Origin: Malaya genurostris
Lineage: Eukaryota; Arthropoda; Insecta; Diptera; Culicidae
NCBI RefSeq assembly: GCF_030247185.1
Contig: NC_080572.1
Span: 297,586,314 to 297,650,313, forward strand
Length of the DNA: 64,000 nt
Direction of reading: 5' to 3'
A program made the position numbers and the translations under genes. The notes beneath the pieces were generated by a model. The model was not told the DNA's origin and did no database searches. It saw only the letters and a program-made list of their open reading frames with translations. Shown here piece by piece: positions 55,201-64,000 of the stretch; positions within the stretch are counted from its first letter, which is position 1; each line of letters starts with the position of its first letter.

Positions 55201-58200
55201 AAAAATAGCCGTGTAACCTTTTTGTGTCGTAATTTTGAACGTCAATAGCTCAGTCATTTGTTGATGAATTGATATAATTTAACAACCAATCGATTCGGAA
55301 TCTTTTAAATTAAACATGTATGACAACGTCGTTTCAGTATTTCATTAGCATACTATTGAAAAAATTGAGTCGACCTATGTTTTCATCCTCCAATCCCAAT
55401 GGTACAAAGTGATGTCATTTTCTTGTTCGGCATAGGAGAAATCTATAAATATATGCTGCAAAACATTGTTTTTCCTAGTTGATGCTTTCCTGTGAATCCA
55501 GTGTGTTGTTGACTGGATTATAAAATGAATAAGTTTGTACCTTCACTGTCTGCAAAATTATTATGATATGTTTCATTTGTTCAGATTTATATCTTGAGGT
55601 TGTTCGTATCCAAAATTGATCATTTAAGTAACTTTGAAATCGCCATGTTTGACTTTCATTAGAAGAATATTTTTCACAAAATTTTCAAATGTAAAAATTT
55701 GTGGAAGGCATCAAAATAGAGTATAATCAATTGTTCTGATAGAACCTAATTGTCAATATGACCATTCGCAAAAAATCTAAACACTAAAAGTAAAGTAAGT
55801 TTGTAATTTGTCACTGTTTCGTGCATTCAGCATCATCTTTATTGTTGTGTTTATTATGGGTACCTTAGAATTATTTCATTTTTTATGTAATCATGCTCGG
55901 TCGTGTCTTGCATACAACCCTTTAATTTTTTTAATACATCGTTTGTTGATTATTTGAAATCTTTATCTGCAAACTCTGTTGGAACAAAAGGACAAATTAA
56001 TTAAAATAATTTCCCTAAATTTCCTAAATATGTGACATTTTTGGAATACATTTTGGAGCGAAGATTTACCGTGTTTTATTTTACTATCCTTAGCAGTGCG
56101 GTAAAATTTCATTTTCAATCGAATAAAATAAGATGAAAATGAAATTTATGGCCGCTGACAGTCACCATATCCCTACTAATTCATTTGACTTTTGCTGCTA
56201 TATTCAAGTGAAGCTCCTGGAATTCATCGTCAGTTGAATAATCGTATCTAGTCATTTGAAGTTTTGCTTGCTCAGTTTCGAGTGCCAAGTAGTCTACCTG
56301 CTTCAATGCCTTCGCTCTTGATAGTAAGCAAATTCGAACGAATAGAATTATAAATGGAATAAAGTATTAAAAATGAAAACTGAAGGAGGAAACAATTAAT
56401 ATTTATGTATTCTGTGATTGATATTTCAGCTATCTGGTTTGTCTTTCATCTATTTTCTTGAACCAATTCGAATGTTTATATGAACCTCATTTGAAGGCCG
56501 CTCTCACACTATTAAAAGAGATATTTTGTCATTTCAAGAGATCAACTGACGGTGCTTAAACTGAGCCTCGATTGAAGAGAAACGAGTGATGAATTGAATG
56601 CTGCCCGTTCGGGCCGTCAGCAAACATTGAGAGTGAAGTTTACTGCATTAGAGAGATCGTCAATGTGTTCCACATTCAGTTTCAATTGAATTGAATGAAG
56701 TTTTATAGCACTGATCCTTAGGGCACATTCAGCAGTGTTCTTGTTCTAGATTGTCAGTAATTTATGTCAGTTTTGAAGTTTAATTATGGATTTTATAACA
56801 AGAAAAACTGTCAGTTCTAGCAGGGTTTCATTCGTATTTAAAATTAGCTGGTTTTCAAAATAGACGAATTTAACATAGATTTTTTGATAAATCAATAAAC
56901 TGTTCATTTATATTGAAAAAAATTTCCGCTCTTTATCCACTGGATGATTCAACATAAAAAGAGTTTCGCCCTTTTTAGATATGTTTACTTCTATGCTCCC
57001 TGTGTGAATTATGAAGTTACGCCCTCGCGCATTATTAGTGAAATAAGCTGGTTTCCAAATCTGCGGGTAATTTTTTCGTCTTATTTACTATTTCCAGTAA
57101 TATTATTACCATCTAAAATAACGAAAATAAATAGTTTCGCCCTGCCTTTCTAGCAATTGAAGTATTGCCCTGTTTTTTTGGCATGAAGCACGAAGAGCTT
57201 ACGAAACTACGAAAACAAATGAAATGACAGTTTCGCCCTTTATAGTTCTTTGTATTATGAGGATTGAGATATTTGTAGAATCCGAAGTTTTAGGCAAAAT
57301 TGTAGGATTTTAACGAGGAGAAGGCGACCCGAGTTGTTCATATTTGTTAGACTCGTCCTTGTTTGAAAAACAGCTAAAATATAGAGAAAAAAAGAACGGC
57401 AACGTATGCCTGTTCTAAATTTGACAGAAGAACTGGTCGAATAAATAAAACTAGAACGGCTTGCTGGGGATACGTTTGTTCCAGTTTCTGTTCTATTATA
57501 GATCTTCCATATAGAACTTCTAGCTGCTGAATTTGCTCTAATACCCGTAGATTCCATACAAACGGATCGCAATATTTCGATTCACCATTTCATCAATTTA
57601 GCCTTGCCAATTTTCTATGCCACCTTGACATGTGTGACTATTCGAAAGTGTTCTCAACTGGCAACTTTCTATCAGTTGCTATGGAAATGTTATTATTGTT
57701 ATTTTTGGGTTTATTTGCAGAAATACAGAACTACCTGCAAGTTTTCGTTTACGTTTACGTTATCCTATCACCTCTCTAACAATGGGACAGTTTTCGGTGG
57801 CTGTCTCCAAAGCATCGAATGTGCACGTATTAACAGATATAACTATGCAAATATATGTCGTTTTAGCTTGAGAAAATTTAAACTGCCACAGAGTAGATTC
57901 ATCGAACAAACACTTTTCACGAAACTGTGTTGGTTACGCACTTAGCAACGGAGGTTTGAGCAAACCTCAGATAAAAACCAGGTTCGAAATTGACTCGATT
58001 TCAGTTCAACAACGTTGAAACTAGGTTCGTAACTAGCTTCAAACAAACTGTTTGACAGCAGTTAGGTTGGAAACTGGGTTAGGTTTGGCATCAAGCGGAA
58101 ATCACTGAAACTTGAAATGCTTGATAATATCAATTCTAAATCCAGTACTGAAGCTAAATAGATAATTTCTTGTGCTCAGTGACTTCCGTAATTCGGTTAC

Positions 58201-59594
58201 TGACATTCGACATCCCAAGTGTGCCGTAAAGTGATTATTGAAATCAAAAGAACAATTCATTCGTATCGTTACCTTCTAAATTTAATTACTGCTCACAATA
58301 AACACACTGCAGTATTAATTAACAATAAGATTGCTTCAATTCTAATTACAAAACATTAATACTCACATTTTCGTTTTTTTTTCGGAAACTCGGAGTGTTT
58401 TTTTTTCTGTTGTAGAAGTCACAACATGATAAAAAAAACACGTCTTTTCCATCAATATAGCTATTTAGCGACGCTTTTGTCGGGGAAAATGGAAACGGCG
58501 CTCTTTCCTCGTAAAGAAAATAAACAATTTTTTAACGAGTAGGCGTATTTATGTTAAAATTTAGCACACTCAACAAAGTTATATGCAATAACTCACTTCT
58601 CCTGAGCTTAAATTATGTTAAGCATGTAAAACATGTGTTAATAAAAAAGTAAGAATGAAAACATGCGCCATAAACTGAGTGAAGTTTTTTCTTTTACCGA
58701 TTGTAAATGATTTCAAGGATTTTTTTTTTGATAATAAATGAACCACCTACCAATTTGAGAAGATATCTAATTACCAGTTGAAATCGAATCAGATTTTTCA
58801 CGGAATTTTAAACTTTAATACCGATATCCAAACCGTTGTAGTTGGAATTATCGGTTACATTAGAGTGCCTATAAACAGAATGACGACATCATTAATACAT
58901 CGTAATGTTGGCCACAATTCAAAACATTTAATCCGAAATGTTGGCAGTTTCGTTAGCTTTACATTGTATTTGACAAATCGTAAAAAAAAACTTACGTTAG
59001 TACGGTTTTGCAGTCGATCCTAGTTTTGGATCTATTGTTGATCGTTTGTTATGCAGTTTTACGGGATACTAGACACTAAACTATTTTTGTCTATGCGAAT
59101 CTGTTTGTCGAGAATAATTTTTCGATAATTTATGATGAAGGTGCTGATCAAGTGCATCCGGCACTCCATTATCCTGCGCATCGGAGCATCCTACGTGTTT
59201 CTCGAATGCTAATAAGCAGTTGAACTTCGCTGTCGTTTGTTCGAAACAAACGGCGCACAAAACAAATCTACAAACGGTCTAATTGTTGATGTGCACAGCA
59301 ACCTTCTCTACGGCATCAGCGAACCGAATAGAGTAATAAGTCAGCTCGATTCAGATTCTTGTTTTATGCGATCGGTTTTGGTATGCATTTAACACATTGA
59401 AAAGCGTAAATATTATGAAAACCGTGAGCTTATGTTTACGTAACTATCGTCTCTAATAGAGGAAATCGTGATAATAGCTTTCCAAACGGAAAATTAGACA
59501 TTGTTCGTTATTAATTGTAGTTTCGATTACTAATTATCTAACAAATAAAAAGAAATATTTCCAAGAAGTGTTTGTAATGATGTAAAGTAATGGA
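55201..59594. other. Unassigned AT-rich sequence (probably intron) with small repeat features
   Basis: No recognisable gene. Contains the 56104-56147 hairpin, a scatter of TTTCGCCCT motifs (56965-57240), and at 59010-59085 a copy of the module seen at 55077-55145 (GATCCTAGTTTTGGATCTAT). A 113-codon frame (57604-57945) has no family motif. The palindrome AGGTTTGAGCAAACCT occurs near 57951. Confidence 0.5.
56104..56147. repeat. Perfect 14-bp inverted repeat (hairpin)
   Basis: AAATTTCATTTTCA (56104-56117) and TGAAAATGAAATTT (56134-56147) are exact reverse complements around a 16-base AT-rich loop. Function unknown; it could be the core of a small MITE. Confidence 0.7.
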
Positions 59595-59599
59595 TGTAT

Positions 59600-59654
59600 C
59601 CCGGGATGGCGAAGCAATGCATAGGGCGCTGGTCTGACAAGCCTAATTTTATGT
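59600..59654 (+). repeat. tRNA-like SINE scrap (weak)
   Basis: GGGATGGCGAAGCAATGCAT followed by AGGGCGCTGGTCTGACAAGC resembles the 5' half of a tRNA-derived SINE (anticodon-arm region), but no box B is found. It abuts the dispersed 240-bp repeat. Confidence 0.3.
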
Positions 59655-59885
59655 TTTAAGCGAAATAGCATGTTTTTCTTCCGCATTTTTCCTTATTCAA
59701 AAACGTCACATTAAAACATGTTTTCTCTAAATAAAATGATACAGTTGTCAGTCAAGCACAACCCTGCTAGCATTTTTCGACTATGTCAATTGACAAGCTG
59801 TTGTCGGATCAGTTTTCCATCAAAGTAGCCATGTAATCATAATAAAAACAAGCTGGAAACTAATACAACCATTTTTGTCTTTTTT
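59655..59885 (-). repeat. Dispersed ~240-bp repeat, copy 2
   Basis: Inverse-orientation partner of 40540-40790, diverged by scattered substitutions and small indels. Shared landmarks include CACAACCCTGCTAGCATTTT, CATTAAAACATGTTTT and GTTTTCCATCA. Confidence 0.8.
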
Positions 59886-62275
59886 TGTATTAAAAGATGA
59901 CGTTTTCGGTCATTTTTTGTTGAAAGATATTTATTTCGAAACGTTGGTAGTTACGTGAAATAAATATTTAAAACCAACTAACGATCAAAAAACACCAAAA
60001 CGTTTCATGCGGCCAATGTAGGATCTTCTATTCGATTCTCCAGACTTTTTTACATAAAATCAAGCTATTTCAGTAGACCGCACTCGATTTCTTTTCAAGT
60101 TACAGAACAAATACTACAGAAAACCCTAAAATTACTGGGCATTTGGTGTAAAACGAGCAGGATGGCGATTCGTGCAGCCATTAAAAACCATTCCATTGAA
60201 TTTCTTGGATATTTTTACATAAGAAACACTCTTGTTTGTTGCCTTTTTTCATGGTTCCCAATTTCTTTGCGAGTTTCCAGGGTTTTTTCCCACTGTGCAC
60301 TGTTTTGTTGAATTATTGTGTATTAATATTTTTCAGCTTCGCTGTACAGTACCATTTCAACATCATGCCCGTTATTACCCCTGTTTTATATGCAACCACA
60401 TGTTGGGTTAAAAAAAATCCATCGTCAAGCCCTTGCCCGCTTGGTAAAAGAAGCCACCGGTACTGCTTATTACGGTTATTATAGCACACTAATGGCAAAC
60501 GCCTGTCGGGTAGGCAATGCGCTTAGCGCTACATATTTCTATTTTATAGCTAGCACTACTCTTTTCGCTTAATTCAATGCGGTGGACATTTTCTCGCGCT
60601 TCGTTGTTTAATTAATCATTTTCTCTTGTTACTCAACAGAATCCATGGAAAACGGGCCTGTAAGATGAATCAGCACTTGTTTATTTTGTTTCTATGCGCA
60701 CATTTCTATGACATCATGTGAAAATTTCGTTACAATCTGTGTTTGTTCGTTCGACGACGTAAGCTCTGAGACAATTCTTGGCTGAAACGAGTTACGAGTT
60801 AGATCGATAGTAATGATCGATTAGTTCACGATCACAGCATATGGTGGCTGGTGGGCCCCTTTTGGGCGTTCGAATCTGAACGAAATAAAAAATAAATGTT
60901 TTCTTATTCAATTTGCAATGAAGCCCACAAGAACGCCCGAGCCATATTATATAATTAGACTGCACGTGGTTTAGCAAAACGATCAAGTTAAGCTTTAAAG
61001 CTAGTTTACAATAGTTGCTATTAGGCTGATTGCCTTTCGCATTGTGTTCGGTGCTTGGATTAGGCATTCCTTCTTTCGTTCCACATGGCGAGAAACTGGC
61101 GCAGCATGGCCGAACAATGAGTATGGCTGCTTTGCTGGGCCGTGTGTGCTCCAAATGCGTTTTGCGATAATTTGTGCACTGGATCTGCATTTGCATGCGG
61201 ATTTGTTTGTTACACGTGTTGCACGATTTGATGATCGATGTTCAACACGCTTGACGCGGTGTTTTACATTTGCTTTCCTTCGCTATGGGAATGCACTGTG
61301 TGTGTGACGCATTTCGCTTGCTTCAATTACATACTCGAGAAACTAATTTCTGCGAAAGTATCCTCAAAACACCGTGAATTGTGAAACTTCACTTGCATTA
61401 TTCCGTCGTCGTCAGTGGCATCGCTGGTCATTTGGTGGCGACGCGAGTCCCACAGTCGTCAATTTATAAACTCATCTAGACCGTCGGACGCATCGGGGCG
61501 CGCAAAATTGCGAATAATTGATCTGTCAATTAACCTTTATGGTACTTTTTTTTTGCAGTGTAGCGAAAAAAAACACGAACCGTCCAGTGAAAGATGTGCA
61601 CTCGTTCGAGACAACGAAGCTATAAATCGATTGCGAAGGATCCTTTTTTCTTTTGTTTCGGTGGATCGATGAAATTGATTTAAATTAGCTCTGGCTGGTC
61701 TGTTATGAATGGATTAAATGTTTCTCACATTGGTACTGTGGAAACAGGTTTAAGAATGAGCGCTAAAAATAATTTCGTACGTCCCATTTCATAGCTTCTG
61801 TCACTAGCAAATTACTTCTAGTAACGCTTGCTTAGATGCAACTTTGCTGTCCGAGAGAAGTGTGGAAAAATTTAAACCATTTTTACTACTCTCATAGCCT
61901 ACCATGTCACGTTTTCATCGAAAGCTGGGACAATGAATGACAATCTGGGGGGATTAGAAAATTTTCTAAAGTGGTACTGTTAAAATGAGCTCGATTGGAC
62001 CTGGGTTAGTGCCAGGTTCCATCGCGATCAAATCTTGAATAATCACCAAAGACATACGAAAAATGTTCAAAAACGATGGGTCGGAAATGCATGAAAGGTC
62101 GGGATTTGATTTTATTATAGAAAAACCTGTTTTGAATTGAGTTACCCTGGAGTTTAAAATAGTAGTCCAAGAGAGAGATTTACCCAAAAAAAAAATTTAG
62201 ACCTTTTATTTCAATAAGGTTTCTTGGACAGTTTCAAGGAAGAATAGATGATGAAAATAATCATCAAACCATAAC
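59886..62275. other. Unassigned sequence; segment 60800-61680 less AT-rich
   Basis: No recognisable gene. The segment 60800-61680 has more balanced composition and no repeat signatures, so it may be single-copy host DNA. Open frames up to 134 codons there overlap on both strands and have no motif. Confidence 0.5.
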
Positions 62276-62277
62276 TA

Positions 62278-63108
62278 ACAGATCGGCTGAAAAGTTCGTA
62301 TCGTTTCTATGAGAGGGCTCCACTAGAATTAAATCCATACCATTTTCAGTTAGTATCAACCTTCAAAAGATACGTGTATAAATTTGACAGCTGTCTGATT
62401 ATTAGTTTGTGAGATATTGCATTTTGAGTGAAGCTACTTTTGTTATTGTGAAAAAAATGGAAAAAAAGGAATTTCGTGTGTTGATGAAACACTACTTTTT
62501 GATGAAAAAAAGTGCCGCCGATACCAAAAAATGGCTTGATGAGTGTTATCCAGACTCTGCACCGGGCGAAGCAACAATTCGTACCGATGAAAACGTGAAA
62601 AAAATCCGCAATATGATTTTCAATGACCGTAAAGTGAAGTTGATCGAGATAGCTGACACCCTAAAGATATCAATGGAACGTGTTGGACATATTATTCGCG
62701 AATATTTGGATATGAGAAAGCTTTGTGCAAAATGGGTGCCGCGTGAGCTCACAATCACAATGTCACAAGTCGATGAAAACCATGCTGAAAATGAACGAAT
62801 TGGGCTTCAAATTGCTCCCTCATCCACCGTATTCTCCAGATTTGGCTCCCAGTGACTTTTTCCTGTTCTCAGACCTCAAGAGAATGCTCGCTGGTAAAAA
62901 ATTTAGAAGCAATGAAAAGGTAATCGCTGAAACTGATGCCTATTTTGAGGCAAAGGACAAATCGTACAACAAAAATGGTATCGAAAAGTTGGAAGATCGC
63001 TATAATCGCTGTATCGCATCTGATGGCAATTATGTTGAATAATAAAAACGAATTTTGGCAAAAAATGTGTGTTTCTATTAAACGATACGAACTTTTCAGC
63101 CGAACTGT
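62278..63108 (+). mobile_element. Himar-like mariner element, internally deleted
   Basis: Ends ACAGATCGGCTGAAAAGTTC (left) and ACAGTTCGGCTGAAAAGTTC (right, reverse-complemented), with TA at both sides (62276-62277 and 63109-63110). At 831 bp it is about 420 bp shorter than the copy at 28104-29356 while both ends are kept, the usual form of a non-autonomous derivative. Confidence 0.92.
62457..63042 (+). pseudogene. Deleted irritans-subfamily mariner transposase
   Basis: The N-terminal part reads MEKKEFRVLMKHYFLMKKSA, WLDECYPDSAPGEATIR, then jumps to TDENVKKIRNMIFNDRKVKL, a helix-turn-helix (IADTLKISMERVGHII) and KLCAKWVPRELTI. A second deletion removes everything from there to just after the second catalytic Asp. 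The C-terminal part (another frame) keeps NELGFKLLPHPPYSPDLAPS and DFFLFSDLKRML through EDRYNRCIASDGNYVE. With two of three catalytic residues lost it cannot be active. It keeps the GFKL residues that the copy at 28283 has lost. Confidence 0.92.
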
Positions 63109-63110
63109 TA

Positions 63111-64000
63111 CACTGATTTATTTCGGATCCTGGGTATTTGAAAAATGATATTGAACCAACTTTCACACAATGAATTGGGATCGGCATTACCACCTCAGAA
63201 TGAATACTTTTTCTTCCACTTCGGCTACAATTTCTCAAGCGGATTTGCCCGTTTTTTATCACAAAATGTTGAAAAAGAACTAGCTTGAAACCTTTGCGTT
63301 AATTTCGAAGTATAGGGAGTCTATGCATTTATTTTCGGCTATAGTTTTCTTGTTTATCATTTTTCGAGAAAAAATGATGTATAAAACTCTCATAGGGCGC
63401 ATTAGAAACCAAACCAAGGCAATTTGAACAATGATTTGAAAGAGTTAAAAAAATAACACCCTTCCAGATTTCTCTTTAAACTTTCCTTATTTCATGACCT
63501 TTCAGAAACCGTATAAGATTAGTTCTTAAGAAGCTGGCATCTGTTGAATATTTAAATTAGAAGGTTGATTAGTTTTTGATGAAAACACAATCATTACTTT
63601 CGAATAGTAGATTATATTAGCTCGACAAAGCTTTGGAAGACGATTTGCTCGTAAAACTGTTCACAAACAAGTTTGAACAAAAATGATGATTTTTTTAGAT
63701 GTATTTCGATCAAAAGAAGAGGTAGGAAGGTGGCTTGAACAGCAAAGTTGCTCAAAATTAAATTTTCTATAACTTTGCTTGAAGTGCAATAATTTTTAGA
63801 ATCAATTAGGAAGGTAGATCTAGATTTCAACCCAAACATCACCCTAATGATCTTTTATATCAAAAGATGCGTCTGTTGAATACCAAGAAGCTTCAAAAAA
63901 ATAATATCTTATAGCGAAAATATTTCTGTCTCGCTAATTTTCCGTTTCGGACCACTGTGCATTGTCATGATTTCCATAAGATTTCTGCTCCTTGATGAAT
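63111..64000. other. Unassigned AT-rich sequence to the window edge
   Basis: No feature recognised. Confidence 0.5.

Noticed and set aside
57255..57572. 105-codon minus-strand frame
   Set aside because: Ser/Arg-rich with no family motif; surrounding sequence is AT-rich and unsupported by splice sites.

Overview
This window looks like a transposon-dense, AT-rich stretch of an insect genome, most probably a culicine mosquito. Two signs support that. Two Tc1/mariner-type elements encode transposases whose last two catalytic residues are exactly 37 residues apart (DD37E, a family described from mosquitoes). The sequence is also mostly layered, decayed insertions. There are no operons or prokaryotic signals. 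The species is inferred, not proven.

Host gene: only one confident host gene is visible. A 3.4-kb coding exon (splice acceptor at 42094, ATG at 42143, donor at 45580), a 64-bp intron and a second short exon (45644-45783) encode the N-terminal ~1,190 residues of a large, mostly disordered protein. It is rich in Ser, basic and Pro stretches, with tyrosine motifs that resemble docking sites. I do not recognise the family with confidence. Upstream untranslated exon(s) and the rest of the coding sequence are not recognised here. The next intron opens into about 2 kb of a degenerate 11-12 bp repeat.

Mobile elements, left to right: a TA-flanked MITE (11-644); an RTE-like non-LTR retrotransposon (about 2480-5515, minus); a repeat mosaic with a possible Helitron-like end (5516-6628); a DD37E element (8755-9980, minus); a composite repeat holding a 5'-truncated retrotransposon and a tRNA-related SINE (11330-13300); a PIF/Harbinger-like MITE with a TTA duplication (14113-14384); a second DD37E element (17009-18267) beside a retrotransposon fragment; mariner and retrotransposon remnants (19.9-21.9 kb); a second composite repeat in inverse orientation, carrying a foldback-like element with a 9-bp target duplication (24681-25204); DD37E-like and mariner scraps and a SINE (26.8-28.0 kb); a Himar-like irritans mariner (28104-29356); the tail of an I-clade-like retrotransposon (29.6-30.3 kb); a third composite repeat (33.1-34.9 kb); a DD37E relative abutting a nearly intact DD41D (rosa-type) element (35.2-37.8 kb); a CR1/Jockey-like retrotransposon (38.5-40.5 kb); and, past the host gene, more composite repeat, another decayed retrotransposon (49.5-51.0 kb) and an internally deleted Himar-like copy (62278-63108).

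No transposase or reverse transcriptase gene here is intact; the DD41D copy is closest, with a single frameshift. The most interesting material is (1) the foldback-like element with an empty-site match, (2) a repeat family bracketed by inverted copies of a GACGTGAATACGTC-type box, and (3) the intronic array of CAGTTTTCGAG-like units. Long stretches between these features show nothing I can name and are listed as such.
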